NCBI GenBank assembly: GCA_964565645.1
Contig: CAZMFQ010000009.1
Coordinates: 62,001 to 126,000 of the forward strand
Reading direction: 5' to 3'
Length of the DNA: 64,000 bases
Source: JAHIQC01 sp964565645
GTDB lineage: Bacteria; Actinomycetota; Coriobacteriia; Anaerosomatales; JAHIQC01
The translations under genes were made by a program, and so were the position numbers. This document shows positions 15,742 through 23,302 of this stretch, piece after piece (within the stretch, counting starts at the first letter, position 1; the number at the start of each line of letters is the position of its first letter). The notes below the pieces were generated by a model. That model was not told where the DNA came from. It did no database searches and worked only from the letters and a program-made list of their open reading frames with translations.

Positions 15742-15758
15742 CCCGCCACGAAGGCGGG
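15742..15758 (-). terminator. Possible terminator hairpin of ssrA
   Basis: A 6-bp GC stem (CCCGCC/GGCGGG) with a short loop lies about 35 bases beyond the tmRNA 3' end on the minus strand. There is no T-tract, so factor-independent termination here is uncertain. Confidence 0.4.
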
Positions 15759-15791
15759 CCGAAACGGACACAGGTGTGCCCGGAAGGATTC

Positions 15792-16144
15792 TGGTGGAGG
15801 TGGCGAGAGTCGAACTCGCGTCCACGATACATACTCGGGAAGCATCTCCAGGCTCAGTCACCGGTGGAGTCTCGGAGCGTACGTTACCCGGTGACCCGCG
15901 GCGTACGATCCATAGCGGTTCGATCTTGAGTGACGTCATACCGCCCACGTCCGTCACAGCACTCCCCTTTAATGGCGCCTAGCCGGTGGCGGGGAGGTCC
16001 ACCGGGTCGGCGTCGCTGCTCTATTTAGGCAGCGAGGGCGAAATCATTGTCGACGTCTATGCGTCGGTACCCCTGTTTAACGAGGCGAGGAGACCTCGGC
16101 CTGCTTCTTCCGTCGAACGTATCATGTCGAAACCGGTCACCCCC
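15792..16144 (-). ncRNA. ssrA: Transfer-messenger RNA (tmRNA)
   Basis: A 353-nt RNA on the minus strand. The 5' end GGGGGTG pairs with CACCTCC at the 3' end (one G-U pair), followed by discriminator A and an encoded CCA. The tRNA-like T-arm reads GTTCGACTCTCGCC and the 5' part has the conserved GGTTTCGAC. The internal tag frame at 16025-16054 gives V-D-N-D-F-A-L-A-A then TAA, preceded by TAGAC, so the peptide added to stalled proteins is probably (A)VDNDFALAA. It rescues ribosomes together with SmpB, encoded at 17076-17543. Confidence 0.95.
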
Positions 16145-16206
16145 ACTGGATGACACCGTTCGTGTCAACGTGCATGCGCGGGCTATCGATGCCCGTCGCG
16201 AAGGAC

Positions 16207-16212
16207 AGTATA
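16207..16212 (-). promoter_or_regulatory. Candidate -10 box of ssrA
   Basis: TATACT on the minus strand, about 63 bases before the mature tmRNA 5' end. No convincing -35 box is seen at 17 bp. Between promoter and mature end there is an inverted repeat TGACAC-N5-GTGTCA (16151-16167), which may be a precursor hairpin removed when RNase P cuts the leader. Confidence 0.45.
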
Positions 16213-16226
16213 CCCGCCTGCCCTCG

Positions 16227-16703
16227 CTATCTGTGCAAGAGATATGCCGAGGACGGCTCTCGGATGATTCCGGCGAGGTCCGCATCCCCGAACGGATCCA
16301 CGTATATGATGCCCTCGAGCTCTGACAGCGGAGCGTCCTCGGAGATGATCACCTCGCAGCCGCCCACGCGAGCGGTCGCCCAGATCTGCGCATCCCAGTA
16401 CTGCAGCCCATAGCGGTTCGCGACACGGAGTGCCTCACGCGTTACGGCATCCGTGATCGGAAGCACCGTGAATGCGGCCAGGTACTCGGTTGCCAGCACG
16501 ATGGCCGAGGTCTTGTCGAGGCGGGCAGGCAACTTGCGCGTCGTGGCCCAGACAAACTCACCCACCACCTGGCCGCTGATTGCCCCCGTGCCCGACGCGG
16601 AAATGCCGTCGATCAGGGAGTCCGCTCGCTGACTCTTCTTGATGTCACTGCGATCGACCCCATAGACGAAGACGTTGGTATCAACGAACAGAGTCGCGCT
16701 CAT
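16227..16703 (-). CDS. PIN-domain toxin (VapC-like)
   Basis: A 158-residue PIN nuclease. Acidic active-site residues are seen in FVDTNVFVY (Asp near residue 8), the mid-protein Glu of VVGEFVWAT, YWDAQIWATA, and the late VIISEDAPLSELEGI. VapC toxins cut tRNA or rRNA; the target here is unknown. The ATG at 16703 is preceded by GGGAG and lies 23 bases inside the antitoxin frame, typical of coupled toxin-antitoxin pairs. The pair is lodged between smpB and ssrA. Confidence 0.85.
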   Translation of the reverse strand: MSATLFVDTNVFVYGVDRSDIKKSQRADSLIDGISASGTGAISGQVVGEFVWATTRKLPARLDKTSAIVLATEYLAAFTVLPITDAVTREALRVANRYGLQYWDAQIWATARVGGCEVIISEDAPLSELEGIIYVDPFGDADLAGIIREPSSAYLLHR

Positions 16704-16950
16704 GCAGTTCTCCCCGCTCCCACCGGTGGGCCAGAGGTTCGACCGGTCCCTTCGCCCTGATCTCCGCCATGATCTTCTGTGCACGCTTCCATGCGGCACG
16801 GCGCGACTCAGGAGAAGCGTCGCTCAGCCACGCGTCGATGGCGCGGCGCACGATCTCGGCTTGAGTGACACCGAGGCGCTCCGCCTCCGCAGCCAGCGCC
16901 TGGTCCTGTGTGTCGTCGATGTAGAGTTGTTTGCGCACCATGCGTGCCAT
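16681..16950 (-). CDS. Ribbon-helix-helix antitoxin of the PIN toxin
   Basis: An 89-residue protein. The N-terminal part (MVRKQLYIDDTQDQALAAEA, then LGVTQAEIVRRAIDAWL) is a ribbon-helix-helix DNA-binding fold; the C-terminal part (AWKRAQKIMAEIRAKGPV) should wrap the toxin. It would neutralise the PIN protein and repress its own promoter. A perfect palindrome 47 bases upstream is the probable operator. Start at 16950; a second Met three codons later is possible. Confidence 0.8.
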   Translation of the reverse strand: MARMVRKQLYIDDTQDQALAAEAERLGVTQAEIVRRAIDAWLSDASPESRRAAWKRAQKIMAEIRAKGPVEPLAHRWERGELHERDSVR

Positions 16951-16996
16951 GGTGACGCACCCGCCTTTCCAATCGCCTGCTCGGGTCCTACCGAGA

Positions 16997-17017
16997 TGAT
17001 GTATATAGTATACATCA
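16997..17017. promoter_or_regulatory. Palindromic operator of the PIN toxin-antitoxin pair
   Basis: Perfect 9-bp arms, TGATGTATA and TATACATCA, with a 3-base centre TAG. The AT-rich site contrasts with the GC-rich surroundings and lies upstream of the antitoxin start, where RHH antitoxins usually bind. Confidence 0.7.
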
Positions 17018-17075
17018 CGTGATGGGCACACGAACTTCGCGGGTGGTGCAGGGAATCGGTGTGCGCGGCTCGCCG

Positions 17076-17543
17076 CTACTCGCGGTTGCGGTCGCGCAGC
17101 GCTCGCTCCATGTCGCGCTTCTGGTCGCGTTCGGCGATCGTCGCTCGCTTGTCGTAGAGCTTCTTGCCGCGAGCGAGCCCGATCTCGACCTTGGCGCGGT
17201 TGTTCGCGTCGAAGTACATCCTGAGCGGCACGAGGGTGAAGCCGCGCTCGGCCGTCTTCTCGGCGAGGTGACGGATCTCCTTCTTGTGCAGCAACAACCG
17301 ACGCTGGCGGTCGGGGTCGACGTTGGCGCGATTGCCGTGGGAGTACGGCGAGACGTGCACGCCGGTGAGAAACACCTCTCCTCGGCGGATCGAGGCGTAG
17401 GAGTCGCGGAGCTGGGCGCCGCGCTCGCGCAGGGACTTGACCTCCGTGCCCGTGAGCTCGATGCCGGCCTCGTAGACCTCCTCGATGAAGAAGTCGTGGT
17501 AGGCCTTCTTGTTGGTGGCTATGTTCTTGGGTTCGCGCGTCAT
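17076..17543 (-). CDS. smpB: SsrA-binding protein SmpB
   Basis: A 155-residue SmpB. The sequence has NIATNKKAYHDFFIEEVYEA, the GTEVKSLRERGAQLRDSYA core, VHVSPYSHGN and the basic C-terminal tail (KKLYDKRATIAERDQKRD and RALRDR) that enters the mRNA channel. It delivers tmRNA to stalled ribosomes. It lies 26 bases after the M42 peptidase and 932 bases upstream of the tmRNA 5' end, with a toxin-antitoxin pair between. Confidence 0.97.
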   Translation of the reverse strand: MTREPKNIATNKKAYHDFFIEEVYEAGIELTGTEVKSLRERGAQLRDSYASIRRGEVFLTGVHVSPYSHGNRANVDPDRQRRLLLHKKEIRHLAEKTAERGFTLVPLRMYFDANNRAKVEIGLARGKKLYDKRATIAERDQKRDMERALRDRNRE

Positions 17544-17569
17544 GTGCGTTGCTCCGTGGCGCCGAAGGA

Positions 17570-18646
17570 CTACGGCGTGAAATCGGTCTCCGGGTCGAGG
17601 GCGATGACGTACTCGGCGAGCAGCTTCACGGCGTCTTCGACGTCCGAGATCGCGAGCGTCTCGTTTGGGGTGTGCATGTAGCGAAGCGGGATGCTCACGA
17701 GACCCGCCGCCTTGCCGCCGCGCGAGAGCTGGATGCCGTTCGCGTCGGTGCCGGTGCCGCGCGGCTCGCCGTCGAACTGGATCTCGACCTTGGCGGCTCT
17801 GGCGGCCGCGGTCAGGCCCGCAAACACCGTCGGGTTGATGTTAGCTCCGCGCGTGATGATCGGGCCCTTGCCGCATGCGGCCTCGCCGTGCTTGCGCTTG
17901 TCGACGTCCGGATAGTCGGTCGCGTGCCCGACCTCGACCGCGATACCCACGACAGGGTCGACGCCGTACGCGCTCGTGATGCCGCCGCGCATGCCGATCT
18001 CCTCCTGCACGGTGCCGGCTACCACGAGGTCGACCCTGGCGCCGCCGCGCTCCTTGACCTCACGCAGGACCTCGGCGCAGATGAACGCGCCCATCTTGTC
18101 GTCCATCGCGCGCGAGACGGCCATGCCGTCGCCGAACTCCTCGAAGCCCACGCCGAACGTGATCGGGTCGCCGATGCGGACCTTCTTCTTCACGTCCTCG
18201 GCGGACATCCCGAGGTCGATGAAGAGCTTATGCATCTTGGTGACGGACTTGCGCTCGTCGTCCTCGAGCAGATGGATCGGCAGCCTGCCGAGGATCCCGC
18301 GCAGCACGCCCTCGTCGGTGTGGACGTCCACGCGCATGCCTGGCAGGATCGCCTCGTCCACGCCGCCGATGGCGCGGAACGCGAGGAACCCGTCAGACAT
18401 GATGTAGGAGACCATGAGACCGATCTCGTCGATGTGGCCCGCGAGCATCACGCTCACCCGGCGGCCGTCGCGCTCGGCGTCGGAACCGCGCAGCAGCGCG
18501 TGGACCGAACCCATCACGTTGGTCTCGACGTCGTCGGCAAGCGGCGCGAGGTACTCGCGCAGGGCGGCAGCGGCCGGCTGCTCGTAGCCCGAAGGCGAAG
18601 GGGTCTCGACGAGCGACTTGAAGAACTTCATGGACTCGGGGCGCAT
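17570..18646 (-). CDS. M42-family metallo-aminopeptidase (TET-type)
   Basis: A 358-residue dinuclear metallopeptidase. Metal and catalytic motifs appear in order: LAGHIDEIGLMV (His/Asp-Glu), MAVSRAMDDKMGA (bridging Asp), TVQEEIGMRGG (Glu pair), and PLRYMHTPNE (last His). TET-like enzymes form large cytosolic complexes that trim peptides; some members act as cellulase-associated endoglucanases by annotation only. GGAGG lies 7 bases before the ATG at 18646. A possible -10 (TACACT) is at 18703-18708. Confidence 0.88.
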   Translation of the reverse strand: MRPESMKFFKSLVETPSPSGYEQPAAAALREYLAPLADDVETNVMGSVHALLRGSDAERDGRRVSVMLAGHIDEIGLMVSYIMSDGFLAFRAIGGVDEAILPGMRVDVHTDEGVLRGILGRLPIHLLEDDERKSVTKMHKLFIDLGMSAEDVKKKVRIGDPITFGVGFEEFGDGMAVSRAMDDKMGAFICAEVLREVKERGGARVDLVVAGTVQEEIGMRGGITSAYGVDPVVGIAVEVGHATDYPDVDKRKHGEAACGKGPIITRGANINPTVFAGLTAAARAAKVEIQFDGEPRGTGTDANGIQLSRGGKAAGLVSIPLRYMHTPNETLAISDVEDAVKLLAEYVIALDPETDFTP

Positions 18647-18740
18647 GGAACAACCTCCGGGGTCGTGGTCTTGGGCTTCGGAATGCATGGAACGCAACGG
18701 ACAGTGTATCCCCGAGATGCGGGTTTGGCGAAGCGCGCGC

Positions 18741-19235
18741 TCAGCCCATCGCGGCGGCCAGGGCCTCGCCCCACGCCCGCGCCCGCTCGAGCTCGCCTTC
18801 GAGCAGCGGCCCGTAGGTCCCCGTGACCAGGAACCGCTCGCGCTCGGCAAGCCGCGAATAGCCCGCAGCCGAAAGCCCCTTCTCGATCGCCTTGGTCGCC
18901 GCGCCCGGCGAACGGCGGAACCGCGTCTCGAACGTCGCGAAGCGCCCCGTGCCTGTGGGCAACCCGGCCAGCCACCGGCGCATCGAGGGATGGTCGACAT
19001 CGGCGTGCGAGGGCGCGTCGGGCTTGTCCGGAAGCGTCTTGCGCATCATCTCGGTCGGAAGCGTGAAGCCCAGCAGCGGCGCTCCGACCACCACGAGATC
19101 GGTCACCGCGAGGACGTCCGGGGTCGCCACGTCGGTGGTGAGCGCCTGGATGCCGACGCCGAGCCCCTCGGCGATGGCGTGCGCGATCGCGGCGGTGTTG
19201 CCCCAGTAGGACTCATAGACGACGATCGCGTTCAC
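18741..19235 (-). CDS. Flavodoxin-like protein
   Basis: A 164-residue flavodoxin-fold protein. The FMN phosphate loop is in AIVVYESYWGNTAAIAHAIA, and the second loop is near LVVVGAPLLGFTLP. The C-terminal half (from about residue 80) resembles the domain of actinobacterial flavodoxins that may serve as an electron carrier or in haem/oxidative metabolism; partner unknown. The GTG at 19235 gives the usual short N-terminus; an in-frame ATG at 19247 abuts a GAGGAG site and is less likely. It is divergent from sufC. Confidence 0.75.
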   Translation of the reverse strand: MNAIVVYESYWGNTAAIAHAIAEGLGVGIQALTTDVATPDVLAVTDLVVVGAPLLGFTLPTEMMRKTLPDKPDAPSHADVDHPSMRRWLAGLPTGTGRFATFETRFRRSPGAATKAIEKGLSAAGYSRLAERERFLVTGTYGPLLEGELERARAWGEALAAAMG

Positions 19236-19315
19236 GACGCACCCCATCTCCTCGGCATGGACCGAGTCGATGATACGCCAGCGATGTCGCGAGCGGAGCC
19301 TTGACCCTCGGCTCA

Positions 19316-19339
19316 ATCCTGACTATATTGCTCAGGTAT
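19316..19339 (+). promoter_or_regulatory. IscR/Rrf2-like operator upstream of sufC
   Basis: An imperfect palindrome reading ATCCTGACTAT and, after a short centre, GCTCAGGTAT. This follows the type 1 IscR pattern (ATAxxxGACT...AGTCxxxTAT) closely, although the gene for an Rrf2 regulator is not in the window. It lies about 52 bases before sufC. A second, weaker inverted repeat (GGTAT-AC-ATACC) follows at about 19347-19358. Confidence 0.55.
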
Positions 19340-19390
19340 CCGCTCGGGTATACATACCGGGACCGACCCACCACCCACGCGAGGTGACGC

Positions 19391-20149
19391 ATGACCTCCG
19401 AAAGCACCGCCCTTCTCGAGATCCGCGATCTGCACGTCAGTGTGGGCGAGCGCGAGATCCTCAAGGGCATCGACCTGACGATCGGCGCCGGGGAGACCCA
19501 CGTGCTCCTGGGCCCCAACGGCGGGGGCAAGACCACGCTGCTCAACACGATCCTGGGGATCCCGGGATACCGCGTGACGCAGGGATCGATCACGTTCAAG
19601 GGCCAGGACCTGCTCGCGCTCGAGATCGACGAGCGCGCCCGCCTCGGCATCGGCGTGGCGTTCCAGCGTCCGCCCGCGGTTCGCGGCGTGAAACTGCGCC
19701 AGATGATCGAGGTCGCTTCGGCAGGCACGATACTCTCCGACGACCTTTCCGACCTGGCCGAGGAGCTGAACCTCGGATACATGCTCGACCGCGACGTGAA
19801 CATGGGCTTCTCAGGCGGTGAGGCCAAGCGCGCCGAGATGGGCCAGCTGCTCGCGCAAGCACCCGACCTCGCGCTGTTCGACGAGCCGGAGTCAGGCGTC
19901 GACCTCGACAACATCGCGGTGGTGGGTGGCGCCATCAACGACCTGCTCAAGGGCGAGCGCGTGAGTGAGAACCGCGCGGCGGGCCTCATCATCACGCACA
20001 CGGGCCACATCCTCGAGTACGTGAACGCCGACGTGGGCCATGTGCTCTACAACGGGCAACTCGCCTGCAAGGGCAACGCGCTCGACCTGATCGACGAGAT
20101 ATCCCGTCAGGGATACGAGAAATGTGTGGAGTGTGCGCTATGCCGGTAG
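19391..20149 (+). CDS. sufC: Fe-S cluster assembly ATPase SufC
   Basis: A 252-residue ABC-type ATPase with Walker A GPNGGGKTT (about residues 41-49), signature FSGGEAKR, Walker B LALFDEPESGVD and switch His in ITHTGH. It energises Fe-S cluster building on the SufB-type scaffold. The C-terminus ends in a Cys-containing tail (YEKCVECALC). The gene precedes and overlaps the scaffold gene by 10 bases. This two-gene suf arrangement is typical of anaerobes and archaea. It probably supplies clusters to the iron-rich nitrogenase too (inference). Confidence 0.93.
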   Translation: MTSESTALLEIRDLHVSVGEREILKGIDLTIGAGETHVLLGPNGGGKTTLLNTILGIPGYRVTQGSITFKGQDLLALEIDERARLGIGVAFQRPPAVRGVKLRQMIEVASAGTILSDDLSDLAEELNLGYMLDRDVNMGFSGGEAKRAEMGQLLAQAPDLALFDEPESGVDLDNIAVVGGAINDLLKGERVSENRAAGLIITHTGHILEYVNADVGHVLYNGQLACKGNALDLIDEISRQGYEKCVECALCR

Positions 20150-21423
20150 ATGAGATCACCCCCACCCTCTCGGCCGCGGCCGCTGAGCGCCTCGCTGAGA
20201 TCCGCACGGCCGCGGAGGCTGCGGTCGACAAGCCCGCGACGTTCGGGCCTGATATCGACGTGACGCGGTTCGCCACCGTGAGCGAGGCCGACCGCATCGA
20301 GTCGCTCGAGTCGCTCGAGCGCCAGGTCAAGGAGACCGTTCTGCTCTCGGGCTTCACGGCGGATGAGACCGAGCGGTCCGCGAGCTACTTCCAGATGGAC
20401 CGCTCGCCGATCTACGAGCGCGTCCAGAAGGCGTTCGACGACGCGATCGAGATCATGAGCACCGAAGACGCCCTGCGCCTGTGGCCCGACGAGATGCTCG
20501 AGAAGTACTGGTGGCGCGCGGTCATGCCCGACAAGGACAAGTACACCGCCCTCGTGGCCCTGCACCAGACCGAGGGCTACTTCATCCGCGTAAAGGCCGG
20601 CCGCAAGGTCGAGAAGCCGATCCAGGCCTGCCTGTTCGTGAGCGAGAGCAACGTCAGCCAGAACGTGCACAACATCATCATCGTCGAGGACGGCGCCGAG
20701 GCGAACGTCATCACCGGCTGCAACGTGCACACCACCGTCAAGGAGGGCCTGCACGCCGGCATCAGCGAGTTCTACGTCGGCAAGGGTGCGAAGCTCACGT
20801 TCACGATGGTGCACAACTGGGCCGAGGAGTTCTCCGTCCGCCCGCGCACCGGCATCGTCGTCGAGGAGGACGGCACCTACATCAACAACTACGTGCTCCT
20901 CAAACCGGTCAAGTCGATCCAGGCCTTCCCCGTCGCCAAGCTTGTGGGTGACCGCTCGCGCGCGGTGTTCAACTCGATCGTCTACGGCCTGAAGGACAGC
21001 TACATCGACCTCGGCAGCGAGACGCAGCTCATCGGCGCCGGAACGGCGAGCGAGGCTGTCGCCCGCACCGTCTCCAAGGACCGCAGCACCGTCTACTCGC
21101 GTGGCCGGCTCATCGGCAGGAACAACGAGTGCAAGGCGCATCTGGACTGCCGCGGGATCCTCGAGTCGCCCGAGTCGACACAGTGGGCGATCCCGGACCT
21201 CGCCAGCGAAGGCGCGCCGGGCGCCGAGCTTTCTCACGAGGCCGCGATCTCCCCTATCGCCGCCGAGGAGATCTACTACCTGCAGACGCGCGGGATGACC
21301 AAGGACGAGGCCGTCGGCATGATCACACGCGGGTTCGTCAACATCGACATCCCGGGCCTGCCCGACGTGCTGCGCCGCCAGATCGACAAGGCGATCGAGG
21401 AGACGAGCAAAGAGGCCATGTAG
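20140..21423 (+). CDS. sufB: SufB/SufD-family Fe-S scaffold protein
   Basis: A 427-residue SufBD protein. The beta-helix core is recognisable from ALHQTEGYFIRVKAGRKVEKPI, the HNIIIVEDGAEANVITGC stretch, YSRGRLIGRNNECKAHLDCRG and the C-terminal EIYYLQTRGMTKDEAVGMI signature. As the only SufBD gene here it probably acts as a homodimer with SufC. I chose the ATG at 20140, within the end of sufC, because GGAG stands 8 bases upstream; an in-frame ATG at 20122 is the alternative. Confidence 0.92.
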   Translation: MPVDEITPTLSAAAAERLAEIRTAAEAAVDKPATFGPDIDVTRFATVSEADRIESLESLERQVKETVLLSGFTADETERSASYFQMDRSPIYERVQKAFDDAIEIMSTEDALRLWPDEMLEKYWWRAVMPDKDKYTALVALHQTEGYFIRVKAGRKVEKPIQACLFVSESNVSQNVHNIIIVEDGAEANVITGCNVHTTVKEGLHAGISEFYVGKGAKLTFTMVHNWAEEFSVRPRTGIVVEEDGTYINNYVLLKPVKSIQAFPVAKLVGDRSRAVFNSIVYGLKDSYIDLGSETQLIGAGTASEAVARTVSKDRSTVYSRGRLIGRNNECKAHLDCRGILESPESTQWAIPDLASEGAPGAELSHEAAISPIAAEEIYYLQTRGMTKDEAVGMITRGFVNIDIPGLPDVLRRQIDKAIEETSKEAM

Positions 21424-21449
21424 CGGGCCGTGCGTGACGCGGGCGACGA

Positions 21450-23180
21450 TCAGTGCGCCCGGCGCCGCTGCCACTCCGCGTGGACGTCGTCCATCGCCAT
21501 CACGTCGGTGATCGAGACGATGCCCACCAGACGCGTGCGGTCCTCGGCATCCACGACCGGCACCCTGTCGACGTCGCGGTCGGTCATGCGAGCGACGAGC
21601 TCACCCACGAGCGTCGAGCGGCTCACCGTGACGAGGTTCCGGCTCATCACGTCGGCGATGCGCAGGTGCGCCCATTCCTCCTGCGGCACGGGGTCGATGT
21701 CGGCGAGACTCACCATGCCCACGAGCGCGCCCTCGCCGTCGACCACCGGCATGCTCTTGTGCCTCAGGTGAACCATGCGCTCGGTCACGAATTCGAGCAC
21801 CGATTCCTCGGAATCGAGGGTTATGACCTCGGGTGTCATGATCGACGCCACGCGCGCACTCATCATGCGGTCGAGTCGCGTCTCGCGCCGCCACCGCTGC
21901 TTGTCCGAGACCGAGGTCTTGCCGGCGACCGCGAACGCGACGGCCGCGGCGACCAGACCGGGGATGATGTAGCCCGCACCACCGGTGGTCTCCGCGATGA
22001 ACACCGCCGCGGCGATGGGCGTGTTGTAGCCGGCTGCGAGGAACGCAGCCATGCCCACGATCGGGAACATCGGGCCGACAGCGCCGGGCAGCACGCCCTT
22101 GACCAGCGTGCCCGCCGCCGCGCCGAGCACGATCATCGGCACGAAGATGCCGCCGGCCGCGCCTGACGCAAGCGTCGCCACAACGGCGCCGGCCTTGAGC
22201 ACGAGCAGCTCGGCGGCCTGCAGCGGTGTGTACGAGCCGACAACGAGTTCCTGGACCGTCGAGTAGCCGGTGCCGAGCACCGCCGCCTCGCCGAACAGCT
22301 TGTAGCCGATCAGGCCCAGAAGCCCCGCTGTGAGCCCGCCGATACCGGTGCGCACCCACAGCGGCACGGGCAGTGCGCGCGCGAAGGAGCCGATACCGTG
22401 GAACGACGCCACGAATATGCGGGCTATCACGCCCACCAGCAGCCCGATCAGCAATGCGTAAAGCATGTCGCGCGAGCTGAGCGCGTTGATCTCACCGACA
22501 TCGAAGAGCGGATCGACGCCGAGGAACTGCACGAGCACCAGATACGACGAGACCGCTGCGATGAGCGAGGGGATGAGCGCCTCGCGCGTCAGGTCGTCGC
22601 GATACGGGACCTCGAGGGCGAACACGATGCCGGTGAGCGGCGCCTTGAAGATCGCGCTCACCCCTGCGGCAGCGCCCGCGATCATGAGGGTACGCACGTC
22701 CTCGTCGGTGAATCCGAACCTGCGCATCTTGCGCAGCGCGAACGAGCCGAGCGCCGCGCCCGCGTAGATGCTCGGGCCCTCGAGTCCTGCGCTGCCGCCG
22801 AAGCCGACGGTCGCGATGGAGGCGAGGATCTTGCCGGGGAACGAGCGGTAGCGGAACACCCCGCCTCGCTCGTGGAATGCCTCGATGACCTCCTCGGTAC
22901 CGTGGATCTCGGGATTCACGGTGAGGTACTGGAGTATCAGGCCCGAGAGGATGAGGCCCACGGTCGGGAACAGCACGATGGTGACCGGGTCGATGCGGGG
23001 CAGGATCCACGTCCAGATCGCGAGGACCGACTGATCGAGAACCGTGACGAAGCCACCGACGATGACCCCCACGCCCGCAGCGACGAGGAACCACTTCTTG
23101 AGGCGGACCCAGAAGACCTCGGAGCCCTTGCGGGTCGCGTCGAGGTACTCGCCGAGTCGTTCGGTGCCGCCGATATCCAC
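21450..23180 (-). CDS. CLC-type chloride channel/antiporter with C-terminal CBS pair
   Basis: A 576-residue membrane protein. Residues 30-425 form the CLC core: GFGGSAGLEGPSIYAGA carries the GxEGP motif with the gating glutamate, GGIFVPMIVLGAAAGT matches GIFAP-type selectivity motif, and many helices are visible. Residues from about 440 hold two CBS domains (MSARVASIMTPEVITLDSEES and IADVMSRNLVTVSRSTL). It moves chloride, or exchanges it for protons, across the membrane. The GTG start at 23180 has a rather distant AGGAGG (13 bases). It is convergent with sufB. Confidence 0.9.
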   Translation of the reverse strand: MDIGGTERLGEYLDATRKGSEVFWVRLKKWFLVAAGVGVIVGGFVTVLDQSVLAIWTWILPRIDPVTIVLFPTVGLILSGLILQYLTVNPEIHGTEEVIEAFHERGGVFRYRSFPGKILASIATVGFGGSAGLEGPSIYAGAALGSFALRKMRRFGFTDEDVRTLMIAGAAAGVSAIFKAPLTGIVFALEVPYRDDLTREALIPSLIAAVSSYLVLVQFLGVDPLFDVGEINALSSRDMLYALLIGLLVGVIARIFVASFHGIGSFARALPVPLWVRTGIGGLTAGLLGLIGYKLFGEAAVLGTGYSTVQELVVGSYTPLQAAELLVLKAGAVVATLASGAAGGIFVPMIVLGAAAGTLVKGVLPGAVGPMFPIVGMAAFLAAGYNTPIAAAVFIAETTGGAGYIIPGLVAAAVAFAVAGKTSVSDKQRWRRETRLDRMMSARVASIMTPEVITLDSEESVLEFVTERMVHLRHKSMPVVDGEGALVGMVSLADIDPVPQEEWAHLRIADVMSRNLVTVSRSTLVGELVARMTDRDVDRVPVVDAEDRTRLVGIVSITDVMAMDDVHAEWQRRRAH

Positions 23181-23302
23181 GGTCGGAAAAGCGCCTCCTT
23201 CAGGCGTCGTGCGGGGGACGCGTTCGAGGATACCACGAGCCGCGCGCCGACCCGGCCGCGGTCCGTGAGCCGCGCGCGAAGCCGGCCGCCGGTCGCGGCG
23301 CG

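Noticed and set aside
23181..23302. Fluoride riboswitch upstream of the CLC gene
   Set aside because: The 122-base region has no recognisable conserved core, and the CLC protein has the GxEGP motif of ordinary chloride-type members.
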